Of a stretch of DNA of 64,000 nt, positions 45,547 to 58,200 are shown piece by piece. The notes beneath the pieces are model-generated. The model was not told the origin of the DNA. It saw only the letters and a list, made by a program, of their open reading frames with translations, and ran no database searches. The translations under genes and the position numbers were made by a program. Positions within the stretch are counted from its first letter, which is position 1; the number at the start of each line of letters is the position of its first letter. Origin of the DNA: Echinococcus granulosus (Eukaryota; Platyhelminthes; Cestoda; Cyclophyllidea; Taeniidae); the NCBI RefSeq assembly GCF_000524195.1, contig NW_020170412.1:231949-295948 (forward strand), in the 5' to 3' direction.

Positions 45547-48500
45547 TCACACTTTAATTCGAGGCACAAGGGGTCGGTGAAGGGATTGGTCATCCAAGTC
45601 CAAATGCCAAGAGGAGCACCTCAACGCGTCCGGCCGGATTCCGAGGCGGCGCAGCAGTCGGTCGGATAAGGAAGGGGTAAGGGGAGCAAGAAGACAACCA
45701 ATTAATCGAAGGGCCTCTAGGGTGACCCCGACGACTGTTTTTGCCATCACGTCGTCAACAGCAACACTCGCCCAGGGCTGATGGCGATCGACAAAGGCAT
45801 TAGTTTTTCGTACCACCTTCATCAACGCGTCCACTGAGTGGTGTGGTTGCAGGCGCTCCCACCACAGTGTATCAAAGGTATCGGGGAGACATCTGAGGCT
45901 GAAAATAGAGAACTGCTCCACTGCAAACCGCGTGTACCGAGTTTGCAAAACAAGCATGAAGATTACAAATTGTTTCATGAAAAGTGAGTTCTTCGTCTCC
46001 AATTCCAAGTTAAGATTCCGATGAAGCAGCTGCAAGAGCGGCAAAATTGAGGACGTCGATTTGTTTAAATAAAGGCACGTGGAAATGCCACTCACATGTT
46101 CAACAACTACTGTTTGATTTCACCTGTTTCAAGGGGTCAACAGGTCAGTGAGACATCCACACTATCGGTTGTTTGGAGTAGAGCTTCAAGGAGTGCGAAT
46201 ATTTGAACGATGGGGTGGTTATTCCGTGGAGTTACTACTAGTAGTGGTGGAAACGAGCCATGCAAGGCTTCATTGAAAGGCTCACGCAATGGATGGTGTT
46301 TGTGAAAATAGGACACAAGTATAAAGAAGTTCAAATGCATGCGACCCACTCATTGAGAAATTTGGCGTCTACAGCATCAGACATGAAGGCCTGCGCCTCC
46401 ACTAGATCTAACATCGGCACGGTTTGAGCTGAAATGATCTTCCTCGAAGTGATTCTACAAGGAAAGAATGTGGAAGGAAATGATTGTTTCATTTACATAC
46501 TTTTACAGTAAAACGATAGTCATTTGCAAAAACTGATTAAAAGACAGGTTTTCACGAAAACAAATTTAAAGGATCATTGCAAAAAAATAATCTCTTGAGG
46601 CTGGCTTACCATTTGAAAATGGCAGCTTCACTAACTCACACTAGATGTAGATCAGTCAATTTAAACCATTGCCCTTAAAGCGCTGAGCGCAACCGAAATC
46701 CTTAGAACATTGAAAGATTTCATGGAGGAACCCACCTAGAGAGCAGATTTCCCACCCAGTTGACAAGTTCTGTGTTGACAGTCTCGGTGGCCAGGGGGAG
46801 GCTGAAGGTAGTGTCCTCGTTGAGACAGGCGCTGCGCACGAGGCAGTAGCGAAGGCAGTCAACAGCCGTTGCGCGCACCTCTTCGTCACTGAGACGAGTG
46901 GGAGAGGCGGCAGCAAAAGCCGCGGAAAAGTACTTCAACATGTCTACTGGACTCACCACGTTGCTTAGGCTCTTGGACATCTGCAATCAGTACAACAAAG
47001 GGGTGTTTGTTTATGCGTCTGTTACTATTATCATGAGCTGAAGGTGGGAATACTTAAGCAGGCTTTGATTGAATGGTTTTTTTCGCTATTTAGGCAAATC
47101 GTTTCTTCACCCTTCTCTTGTAATCGCCCTACTAGCTGATCGTGCACGGTCATTTCCACCCCGGGAGATAGCATAGTCTAGCCTCGTATTGAGCATGCAA
47201 ACCAAACCAGTTCTGGGGTACCCTCGATATAGAGAACCTCACTAGAGAGGTGTAGTAGAAGTGGTCATACAACAGGCCACTAATTACTACTTCTCTCACC
47301 TCCGCAGTTTTCACCAGAAACGGGAACTTCTCTAGTGCCCCTCACTTACTTCCCTACAAGTTATCACTATTCTTCCAATCTCTTCATTGATGGAACGGGT
47401 AGGGTCCCAGAAGTAAGTTTCCGTTATCGCACAAACCAACAAAATGGAAACTCAAGCTTTTGGTTCATGCGAGTTTCAGCACACACTCATTACGCATTAC
47501 ACGATAAGAATGCGGTGCAGTTAAACTCACCTTTGTACCCTCCACCAGAATATGTGCATGTGGGATGATCTTCTTGGGCAATGGGAGTCCCAATGCTAGC
47601 AAAATCGCTGGCCAAAGTATGGCATGGAAACTAAAAATGGGAGCAGAGTGTAAGACCACACTATCCTTGACCGCCAACATCGCTAGTGACCTAATTTTCC
47701 ACGACATTGGATGTGGGGAATGAACTCTAGCCATTTACCGCAGGATATCCTTGCCAATAAACTGACATTCCGGTGGCCATATCGCATCCTTATTCTCTGT
47801 GGGGTTCAACGAAACCTTTCCCGCCGTTAGGTAGCTCATCAAAGCATCGAACCAAACGTAGATCTGCAATTAATTACAACACCTCAGACAGGATCATAGT
47901 GAGTTTGATGAGGGCGTGGCACTAACTGTTTGGTCGGGTCTGTCGGGAACGGGAATGCCCCAGGACACTCTTGAGCTGGGGCGCGAGATAGAGGGATCTT
48001 CGAGAAGATCGAGACTGGAGTGAGTCAGCGCTAGTAGTCGAGCATGTTCTTGCGATTTGTCAGGGAGGACTGGGTAAGGGAAAGAGAAGAAAGGTGTGAC
48101 AATTGAGTGATGGAGAGAAAGAATCGTCTCATATTTCGCTTCGAGCGGTATTTCATGTGCCACTCACACCGTTTTTACATAGGAGCAGCATGAAACTCGG
48201 CTCACTTGTAATCACAGACGAAAAGACAGTAGCAGGGAAAGTATTGTGATTGCTTGGATGGTAGTAAAACTTGGAAACTTTGGAAACGATTAGAGGCATT
48301 CGTATACCGAGCTACATGGAGTTGGAGGTTAAAGGATCTACAAGATTGAAGCGATTCCAAACCAAAATTGAAATTAAGTCACTTTCGTTCTCATGTCATC
48401 ACAACATTGATATACTTGATTACAAAGCAGTTCTGGTCTAAGCAATTCTAGCAACATCCTAGCGGAATAGGTTCTACTCATACCGTCTAGAAGCATAACT

Positions 48501-50648
48501 ACTATTGTTCTCTTTACAGATCCTTGATATCGAGGCAGATTCAACACAAAGGGCTACCGTCAATTACATGAAATGAAAGTCAGTTAGACTGCAAAGTGAA
48601 AAAACGCTTAAAGAATGCTGAGACTTCATGAGATCAGAGTTAACAAAAGCACTTCGAGGATCTTTGGTATAAGCAAATATTCCGTGCAGGAGCCAAAACT
48701 GTCACAATCACGAACCCGATTCTCCACTCAACCAAACAGAGAAAACGGTTAATGACAAAAATGAGCTTGATTAAAGATGAAATTCAACCGTTTTTAATTG
48801 AAACGTAATAAGAAGGGCCAGACACAAAAAGACTCCGCAAAAACTCTCCTTCTCTCAATCAAACAGAAGACAGACCGACTAACCTCCCGAGTCCAGCCAA
48901 ATGTGAAGTTGATCCTTAAAAGATGAGAGACGAAATCGACAGGTCTTCTCCTCCACCCAGTTAACCACGCTATGTGTAGCTTTTGCAACCTTGACCCCAC
49001 TGGAGGAAGGGGAGTCTGTGACCTCCCAATCGGCGTAGAAAGTCTCGTCACTAATCGAGTACCATCCAGCAAAAGTGTTCCAGTAGAGGTAGCCTGATCG
49101 TTCCAGATATCGCTTCAATGCCCCCAGGAGTTAGCGCAAGCGACCTTACCCAAGCTTCGCAAACCGTGTTTTTGTGCGCCTCACTGGTGGTTCGAATGAA
49201 GGCACCCGTAGAGATGTTCAAGTTCTCACAGAGGTCCTGAAATGAAGTACTTTTATAAGGAACGCTGAGCCTGCCTTGAAAGTCAATGATATACGGTCGC
49301 AGAGATCCTTTGGGGAGCAGCCGAAAGTGGCTGCTGTGCGAGCGACCTGTAGGAAAATAGGGGAAAAGTTTCAGCAACTAATGAAAACACATCGTTCAGT
49401 GAGTTGTTTACGCACTTTGCTGCCATGTTCGTCGACACCGGTGCAGAGGAAGCTGGTTCGTGCAGGCGGTGGTCTCAGGAAAACACGTCGAGGGGGGAAG
49501 GCTTGAAGACTAGGATGTTGTCGCATGGCAAAGAAGCGTGACCACGCGTCGGCTATACAGAGGGTGTAGGCATGACCGAGATGAGGCTCTAAACCAAGCA
49601 GGAAGCCTGATTTTTTAAACGTCTCTGTCCAAACTTTGGCAGATTAATATCTGTGTTGATGGCATACCTGACTACATGGGTTTTTCCAGCTCTCACGCTG
49701 GGGGTGTGGAAGTTTGCCAATAATTTCCCAGCTTTTCTACACTTTCACAATAAAACTACTTCCAGACTGGTGGTCTTACAACATCTTTAGGGATAACTTA
49801 AAGAGAACAACTCTCACCTCCCCGGATGGAAATTACATTAAAATGTCATAGGATGCTAACAGTGTACAGCTAAATATTAAAAATCCACCAAATCAACATG
49901 GGCTTTTAGGATGCCTCGAGCTGAACACAATGAGGACCGGACTGGAAAAAATCAAAGCCGTCTCTAACATTTCCACTGCCAGGGTAAGAAATCTACCACC
50001 ACAAACCGGATGCTTTGTTGTTCCAATGCAACATCAATACATTATATTTTGTTTTCCTTCCCTAGCCCAATTCATTTCCTGCCAACCTAACGTGTCACAG
50101 ATGTGTGACGCGCAATATAAGGCAAGAAAATCCAGACTTCAAACATATGTGGTGTTGGTGGAGAAGGTATTAGGACGGTGTCTATTGCACCGCTATGGGA
50201 ACAGTTAAACATGATGTAAATAGAGAATCTCTCACTTCGCTTTTAAGCAAATGCTGTCTTACAAAATAACTGGCGTATGAAATGGGTACGCTGTAGAACA
50301 TCACACCGAATCTTCCCCAATTTGTCTTGATGACTTACTACCAAGAAAATTTCGTCCAAGTGCATCGTGTGTAACGTCCAATGTTACAAAACGAGGGCAC
50401 AGAGCAACCACACACCACTGCTACGCACCCCATCAGGCAAGTAAAGAGTGATGTGCAAAAAATTCAACAAGATAACTCATAGAAAAGAGATAAAATGGCA
50501 AAGGCCTTATCAGCACAGATATTTCAACCGACTTACTCGCATTGGGGTAAAATATTGGAGTCGTAATAAAAGCAGGTCGAGGCCGCATTTTAATGGGAAG
50601 CGACAAAGTCTTTAAATGAAGGAAAATAGGACTATATGATGACTTCAT
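45547..50648 (-). CDS. MARS2: Mitochondrial methionyl-tRNA synthetase
   Basis: Eleven minus-strand exons: 50648-50537, 49588-49416, 49346-49275, 49236-49150, 49112-48884, 48069-47927, 47863-47739, 47630-47531, 46980-46736, 46454-46350, 45898-45547. All phases agree, giving 580 aa (human 593). It charges mitochondrial tRNA-Met. The class I signatures are both present: AFITTPIFYPNA|KPHLGHAYT (the HIGH motif as HLGH) and KMSKS as EGTK|MSKSLSNVV across an exon junction. Other landmarks are FLCTGVDEHGSK, DLCENLNISTGAFIRTTSEA, SWGIPVPDRPDQT|IYVWFDAL and FIGKDILR|FHAILWPA. The anticodon-binding part includes KTNAFVDRHQPWA and LLAPLTPSLSDRLLRRLG. The start could be the ATG at 50648 or at 50588 (MRPRPAF); the longer form adds a Lys/Leu-rich presequence. 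Introns of 37 and 38 nt flank exon 4, and the 38-nt one is GC-AG. Confidence 0.95.
49113..49149 (-). other. 37-nt intron in MARS2
   Basis: On the minus strand: TGG|GTAAGG...CATTGAAG|CGATAT. It joins VCEAW to RYLERSGYLYW in phase 0 with the residue spacing of the family. The acceptor tract is weak in pyrimidines. Confidence 0.8.
49237..49274 (-). other. 38-nt GC-AG intron in MARS2
   Basis: On the minus strand: TTCAAG|GCAGGC...CATTTCAG|GACCTC. It joins CDRISLTFK to DLCENLNISTGAF in phase 0. The resulting 14-residue spacing to the FIRTT motif is the same as in human MARS2. No GT donor is available nearby that restores the frame. Confidence 0.8.
49589..50536 (-). other. Intron 1 of MARS2
   Basis: 948 nt between the exon encoding TTPIFYPNA and the one with PHLGHAYT. 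The plus-strand ORF 49930-50208 inside it has no recognisable motif. I see nothing else in it. Confidence 0.6.
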
Positions 50649-51752
50649 AAAAAACAGACAACCAAGTTAACTTCCAAAACAATCTTCTCCACACAATGTC
50701 GAGGCCTTCCACTTATGTACCACACTTTTCTTCCAAGTTGCAGCCTACAAATTCTAACTTGCTCTGCTGGAAAAGTTGACACAGAGTATTTGGAATTACT
50801 GAATGACAATTTGTCATCAATTTCTGAAAAGGGGTTATGGAACAGGAACTACTCAAGTGTCCCTAGATTCGATAATCCTGGCAAACACACACTTATAACC
50901 CTATTAACAGGGTCCCAAACATGGTTCGATACCTCGGTGCTATACATTCGCAACCTGTAAAAACTCGGAAACTTTAGAAATGATGACGAACGGGAATTAT
51001 TGAATTTAGTGAAGTTAGCTACGACCGTTCACCCAACAAAGATAATTTAAAAGGACCTGAAATGCAGAACTCAAGCTTACTCAACCCAAAATTCAAACAG
51101 CCTTCCAAGGTCTTTAGCACAATGCTAGATCCACTGAACGGACAGCCCAGCCCGCGTAGTATCGGCCCACGCTACTAGGCCACGTAAAATATGCTGACCA
51201 ATTAAAATTGACACGCGCTAATGAAGACGAGCCCAAAAATTCCTCTGATTTGCCCTTTAAATAAGAAAATATTCCAAAAAAACTGTTTCGCCCGTTGGAA
51301 TTAAATATTGTAGGCATATATATCCCTGTTGTAAACTGTGACCTCGTTGGAGTTAATTGTACCTCTCCAGGATAATCCTTACAAAAATTTCTAGAACACA
51401 CTAGCACATACCTTAATGCCCAAATTTTTGTTGTTCTGTAAAAAACTGCCTTAAGGCAACATATGCATAACGTCCTTACAAACAGTGGGTGACGTAAATC
51501 CCACTTTAAGCAGGCGAAAAATTTCCGCTAATAAAGATATGCGTTTGATTAAGATATATCAACATGCTTGATGGAACAATACTGCCTTAACTGTTCAAGA
51601 AGAAGTTTTGCACGAAAGTGCAGATGACACAACACTTTTTTTAAAAAACTGCTGACAAATTTACTTTCATCATTTTAACTTGATGTACGTAACTCCAACC
51701 ATGATATGCGGAGATACCCTTGGTTAATAATGATTATGAGATTGCATGCTTA

Positions 51753-51946
51753 TGTAGCGTCCCGAGACTCCCTGAAGACGAAAAAAAAACGAAATACTCG
51801 GGCAGAATATATACTCAGCGCAGAGGTGTCTGGGCTATTGGCATGGCCCAAAAGGCCACCCCACCCAGCGAGGTACAAGGGAGCTGATTCAAAGTAAAAA
51901 AGTGGCGTCTCACCAGAACCGAGGGATAAACCACTATCGTGTTACA
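51753..51946 (+). mobile_element. Intact dispersed TG...CA repeat with 4-bp target-site duplication
   Basis: 194 bp, beginning TGTAGCGTCCCGAGACTCCC and ending ATCGTGTTACA, flanked by CTTA on both sides (51749-51752 and 51947-51950). Terminal TGTAGC and GTTACA form a near-perfect short inverted repeat. Internal landmarks are CTGAAGACGAAAAA, ATACTCGGGCAGAATATATA and the hairpin TGGCCCAAAAGGCCA. It is the best-preserved copy and defines the family. A solo LTR is favoured; a short non-autonomous element with LTR-like ends is the alternative. Confidence 0.75.
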
Positions 51947-53882
51947 CTTATACAAGTTGCGAAAAGGGTAATACATGGCTTATCGTTATCAGAAGGCGGA
52001 AAAAATTCATCCAGGATACTCATTTACTAAGATTTTAACGCAGACATAAGAAAAACAAAGGACAGTCGCCGTTTTTCAAAAAAAGTAGTTAAGGTAATTC
52101 ACCTAAAGAATCAGTTTCACCTTAAAATTTGCAATTTTCAGCCTGCGGATGACTGACGAGACCACACTGGTAACCTTGTTCATTTTCTAAATATTTTATT
52201 TTATTTGCACCCTGGTAATTTCCCCGGTATCATTCTTTGCAACTTTACCCGAATTTCATTGCAATTTGGACTATACGAATTTTGTTTCAATTTGCAGTAA
52301 GAGACGTTTACGGGCAACTTTATATGTGTTACACAATCTTACTAAAAACTTACTGGTATAGAACAACTTATATGGCAAAATTTTTTTTATGCACGTCTAT
52401 CTCTGATTGCATTCCATATAATTTGATAAGTTACCCTACTTTCAAGGTCAAACATGACCTTATTATTAAATTCTGGACGTTTGACAGGAACTGAGGGTCT
52501 CGTTTTCTCATCAAGCAGGTAGTATTGGCTTTTAAAGACGTAAAATTTAGTTTTGCATATACTTTTTTGGTAAGGGTGGTAGTTCAAGTTCTCTCATTTC
52601 TAGGCGCTCCATGAATCCAGAGTCGAGATTGTTTATGTTATCGTCTTAAGTAAGTTACAGACATTAGTTTATTTAACCAAATATTTGCTAGTGGATTGTG
52701 TGGGACCCTTTTTGGCGGTTTTTTGACTTGATATGGTCTGTTTTTGCAATTTACTTTATGCTCACGTAATTTGACCAACCTACTTTTTTGCTTTGACTCA
52801 GAGTGGGCTTCGGTCGTGAAGATCTTTACGTATTATTTTGCTCTGTGGCGGGTTTTTCTTATTTGTATTATCTTGTCATATATTGGTATTTCATCCTTTT
52901 TACTGCACCTGGAATGCTGTTGCTACCACGCCTTATTAGCCTTCCCATATCGTTAGTCTTATTAATCCAGTGAACGCGGAAGCGGACTTATATTAGCATA
53001 AATTGCCTCTGTGAATGAGCTGGCTAATCATAGAGTCAGTTTTTAAATGTCATCTTGTGCAAATTCGTTTTCTAAGAAACGAGTCACAAATTGCAGTCGC
53101 GATTCTATTATTTTTTGCCGTAAATTCTTGCTACTACTAACATCTTTTCAATTCTTATTGTTCTTTTATTTTGAAGGAAGGGTTTTGTGAAGTGAGGACT
53201 CTCTCAAGATAGCGGTTATTACGCTTTCATGGCTTGTAGTGATTACGCAATAAACATCGCATTTTTCTGCACGCGTATACTTTTTGTATTCTTGTGAATC
53301 TATCTCTTATCGAATGGCATTTAATCATCAAAGAACCCTAAAATTCTAGATTTAAGGAGGAACAAAACAGAAATCATTTAATTCGGCTCATAGAGTGCTG
53401 TTTTAGCCTCCGTAAATATGGATTGAATGTTACTTCTTTTGTGAAGTATCCAGGCTTCCTAAAAATGTCAATTTTGAATTTCAATAAGTACTTTGGGGAC
53501 CTGTATTTCGTTTAGAACTGATGAAAACTCGATGTTGCCAGCATTTTTAAACGGATTATTGCTCAAGCACTATGTGCCTGTATAGATCCCTTAAAAGCTC
53601 AATGCTTATTGTTGGACACAAATTAGTTTGTATTTATCACATTTTTGAAACGCGTCAGTTTGGTTGTCAAGGCTTACTAAACGCATCAATGGTTAGCAGT
53701 TTTTATTGCTCAAAACCCTCATTAAAACGCCTCTATTTTAACCTGTTATTCCGTGTGGTGTACTTTTATTCGACTGGGCAGTTGAAAAAGTTCAAATGAT
53801 GACATCTGCGTGTAGCATTAACTGACCGTTTGCGATCTCAGAAATTTCGTTGTATGTCGCTGAAGGAATGAGCCTTAATGAT

Positions 53883-54116
53883 TTAATCATTTTTGAATGG
53901 AATATTGCATAGATGAATGGCAGCTGCTATCATTTTGGTCCGTGTTGGCATAAATTTGGGCAAAAATGTAAACTTGCATTCCTTGCAAAAAGCATTTAAC
54001 CTTATTTTTCGAGGAATGCGGATCTGCAGACGTTCCCAAAGTCCGATGCAGTGTTCTCGAAGATTCTCGTGGCAAGAGGAGGCAAGTGTCTTCTCTAATC
54101 CCGCTTCTACTTCCAT
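53883..54116 (-). pseudogene. Possible RPP21/Rpr2-type zinc-ribbon fragment
   Basis: A 77-codon minus-strand frame includes RLQIRIPRKIRLNAFCKECK followed by FTFLPKF...TRT. It resembles the core of RNase P/MRP subunit Rpp21/Rpr2/SNM1 proteins (basic I-R-[IL]-P-R stretch, then C-x2-C, then L-x-P). The second C-x2-C pair needed for the zinc ribbon is missing. No GT donor occurs between the first pair and the stop except GTTTAC directly after CKEC, and I found no matching downstream exon. It may be a broken copy, one exon of an unresolved gene, or chance similarity. Confidence 0.28.
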
Positions 54117-55291
54117 CTCTAACCCACTATGCGTTTGATCGCCTTGTTTGATTCCTTGGTTTGCTAACTCAAGTATCTAATCATCCTCCAATCTCTCTCT
54201 GAGTTCAGCCATCTGTAGGTGTAAATCTCCATCTCCAGCGGGTACCCTACAGACCTTAGGCTTGCTCTACTGGACGGCTTTTATTTGCTATTATTTGTGC
54301 ACTTACGTGCCTGGAGGTAGCCCATAAGGCCCTTTATTGTCGATTTATGGGAGAACGATGCCTCCTCTTTAAGGTATTAGCTTAGAAAGCACCTTCTCCA
54401 AGACACGACGACGTTAATCTTAGCCTGTGAAATTCCTTTACGGGGTAATCACTTCTAAATTCTCTTTTTTGGAAGTTAGTTACCCTCTTTTATATTTAAG
54501 GATTAAGGGCTAAGGGTCGCTTGGTTGGAGGTCTGAAAAGTTCTGAAGAATTAATTTTGGTGAAATAGACTTGAATGGGTGAGGCAGATGGAGCTCCTAC
54601 CGCTAGTCTTATCTTTCCAAGCATCACTTTGGGAACTTCGTGCTTGTTCAGTAAAGTCTGTTCATTATTCCCCACAAACATGTACTTACCATAGCCCTTA
54701 TTTCTTTCTTTCACATAATTGCCACCTATGCCCTTTAACACCCACTTTGAAAGCTAGCCGACCGCTTTTGTGTTTCATTTACTGCCCCTCTAACCCATTT
54801 TAGTCAATTTCAAAAATGGTGATAGTTCAAGATGCGCTTAGTGTGGGGAAGTTGGAATGATGGAGGGCATGTCACTCAAACCATGAATGTGATCGTAGTG
54901 ATTGCGCTTGACATTCAGATGCAGTTATGGTGTAAATACGAAGGGTGCTGTTTTAAAATGCTTGCGTTCACCTGATGGGGTACCGTTTTGAGCTTTGCGA
55001 ATCCGCTACGACGTCTGAGGTCTGAAGGATACGGTATGGAGGATACCGTGTTCAGCACCTTCCCATTAGAGGTGATTAAACTCGGGAGCCCATGGAATAG
55101 GGTACAATGGGGCCCTTATCTGCCCCTGCCTTTTTTCTTTGGTGCAAGTCTCGTCTTCCATTGGTTTTGTCTTTTCGTTTTTCTTTTTTCTTTTTCATCC
55201 AATTAGTAGAGCTTAACTACTCATGAAATGGAAATATATAATATTTTTGTCTCTTCTTCAACCGAGCTGTGTGCGATTGTGGTTTTAGGCA

Positions 55292-58200
55292 ATGGCCAGA
55301 CCGGGTGTCGGCGGCGTTAGGAGCCGTCGACAGTCAGGCGAATCAGCGAGCATATCGCCACACTCGGTGAGCTACTTCCACGGCAAAATCACCCGCGATC
55401 AGGCCGAAGCCGCGCTATTCGCGCACAAGGCGCTTGAAGGTCTCTTTTTACTGCGTGAAAGCGTCCACCAAAACTACGCCATCTCCATCTGCCACGGTGG
55501 ACGAGTGCATCACTACAACATCGAGAAACAGCCCGATGGATCTTACCAAATTCGCACTGGCAAGTTGCATTTTTATTGCTGGCCTTCCCCAAAATCAACC
55601 CAGTAATTTGACATGGTCTTTAATTAATCGTACCCTCGTTGCGCCTCTGTTAGCTAGGGTGTTTTTTTAGGTAGTCACATTCCCGATTTGATTACTGTAT
55701 ACTTTCAAGCAGACACGTCACCCTATGCAAGTGCTGGAAGTCTACAGTTCTTAATACCTCTTCCACAGCCCCTGAAGCAAAAACATGTTCTCTCCGCACC
55801 TGCTCCACCGCATCAACTCCAAAGTATACGGTCAACGAAATGAAGTCGAAGTTTAGTGTTGTGAGATTGGACACAGTCGTTCTACCGGTCCTGACAGAGG
55901 GTATTAGTAAGTGCTCTGGCTGCGTGGATGTTTGTCTTTCGGTAATGCCCTGACGTGTATCTCCATTTTCTACCAACGGTGCTTACTCATTACGGCGGGC
56001 TGCGGTGAGCATGGCCTTTATAATCTCCTAATTTGGAGCTTCTTGCTTACCCTCCTTGAGGGCGTCGTCCATTCCTCATCCTGTTGCTGTTGAACCCACA
56101 AACTCTTTGAGAACAACGATATTGACTGTTTAGTGTGTTTCAGCTCAAAATGTAGGACTGAATGGACATTCTTTTTTGGCTGTTTTGAGGTGCGAATCCT
56201 TACTATTATCAACAGTTCAATCATTTTGTACCGATGCGCACTTCGGCCTTGAAAGCCGTCTCCAATCCCTGTTTAAAGTTGGAAGAACTTTTCGGACTTC
56301 CTAATAGTGCATAGTGGGCGGCTTTTTTACCGCCCATAATTAAAATTGGCCGCAATTGATGTGACCCCGATGTCTTTGGGTCAACGAGTTGTGCGAAAAA
56401 ACACTGTCCACTGACCCGAAATGCGGAAACCGGTAGCAAAATCCGTGGTTAGGCAGACATAAATTTTAGCCACCAGTTTTCTTCCAAACTCAGCAGGTTG
56501 GCAGGTTGACTCTACATTCATGTGAGGCTTGGATTTTCCTCCAGGGCTGACACTAAAAGGAGATGATTTATGTTGGGGGGAGGAGAAAGGATAATACTAG
56601 TTGGTGCCATCCTAGAAGCATCCCGGTGGCCGTGCTGGTCGGTTTTTCCTCTGAGGCGAACCCTGTGGTCACTTTTAAATAGTCCAAGTTGTTGTAATGA
56701 CTGCAGCAGAAGTCCGGTGGTATTTCGGCGGTTGATTAGGACCGATCTTTTCTGACGACTTCGTAGTGTGTATGTGTGTGTGGTCAAGACGTAAGATCGG
56801 TATCATTCGCTTTTCACCTGGCACGAATCCTTCAACTCCACATATTCCGCGCTTGACGTGATATTTACCAGCTCTCTGATTAGTGTTGACTAGTGTTGAT
56901 TTTTTTGGTTATTGGCAGACAGCTCTAGGCTGCCATTTTAAATACCTAGCCTTGCCAGCTCTATTGTTGCGATTTAACTCTCCCACTTTCTAATAAAACA
57001 AGGCACCCTATCTTTCTACCTAATCCCCCTTATGATCTGATTATTCGGTGTTGCTGTAAGACCCTATTGCTATTCGCACCAGTACTGGCCTTTATGCATA
57101 GCAAAGGGGCTATCGCCGATTTCCCCGTAGTTCCTTCCTAATCCTAGCGTTTCTTTTGTTTTCAGGCTAGCGCCATGTGACATGGGCATATGCAGGGGCA
57201 CGCATACTGTCCCCTCCCCCAGTAGTACCACACCCCTTTAGTCGAAGCAAGGAGTAATGTTATCTTAATTACTAATTCATTCAACCGAATCGAGCCGAAG
57301 TTTGGGGGATAAAGAAAATTACAAATCTACGGGATAGATATGTATATATACACGGGAGCGGGGAGGGAGGCTTTAGCGCTCCAAGGCTTTTCTGAAGTCG
57401 CAAGAAGTCATACTAGGGTAGAAAATCTACTGTCGACGTATAGAGGGGTTGGAAGGCTACTGGCACGGCCTGGAGGCCATACCGCCAAGTGGAAGTACAG
57501 CGGCAAAGCCTTCAGTGCCTGCGTAATCCAAACGCCGAGTTGAACAAAGTGCTACAGGAATTTAATGCCTCGTAATCTGTGAAGTGGGGATAATTCACGA
57601 TGGCTTGTCCACAAGGGAGGTGCAAATGCATCAGGTCCTCCAAAAACGGACATTTCTAATCATCCGAAAAATTTACATAATATATTAAAAAGACATCTGA
57701 CTCAAATATGAAAGCCTCGGTGATGAACAAGTTTCCCTCGCCGAGGTAGGGCTTTAACAAGTAGAGCAGGGCAGGTCATAGGCCTTCATTTTATCTTGCT
57801 CCTCATCCATTTGCATTCATCTTGGAGGACAAAGGTGACATCTATTCGGGGTTCACAGATAAAGCGCCCTCGCCACCAGGCTCACATACACGGGACACTT
57901 GATGTCCTCTTTTGAACCCAGCGTCACAAATATGTGACATGCGGTTTCAATTAAAGGTTATGGTAACTGATTGTACTAAATGTTGTAACAAACGATAAAC
58001 ATTAAATAGTTGTAGAACTTTGGCGGTTTAAGGAAGACAGCCACATTTTTTCTGTTTTTGATAAGTAGTGGTTGAATTGGTTGGTCCGTTTTAGTGCATG
58101 CTGGTCGGCGTTTTTTCTGAGCTCCTGGTGACGAGTTGTTTATTTCTGATCATGAATAACGGCATTTGTATGCACACTGAAGATCCGTTTGCATACGGTG

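Larger units (their letters stand above)
50649..55291. other. Intergenic between divergent MARS2 and the SH2-kinase gene
   Basis: Largely AT-rich. It contains the intact dispersed repeat at 51753 and a possible zinc-ribbon coding fragment at 53883-54116 (both listed). No other segment can be supported as coding. Confidence 0.45.

Noticed and set aside
51753..51946. Hammerhead-ribozyme or tRNA-derived SINE reading of the dispersed repeat
   Set aside because: The repeat has CTGAAGA and CGAA words, but not the CTGATGA...GAAA core in the right arrangement, and no A/B boxes or A-rich tail. TG...CA ends with target-site duplications favour an LTR-like origin.
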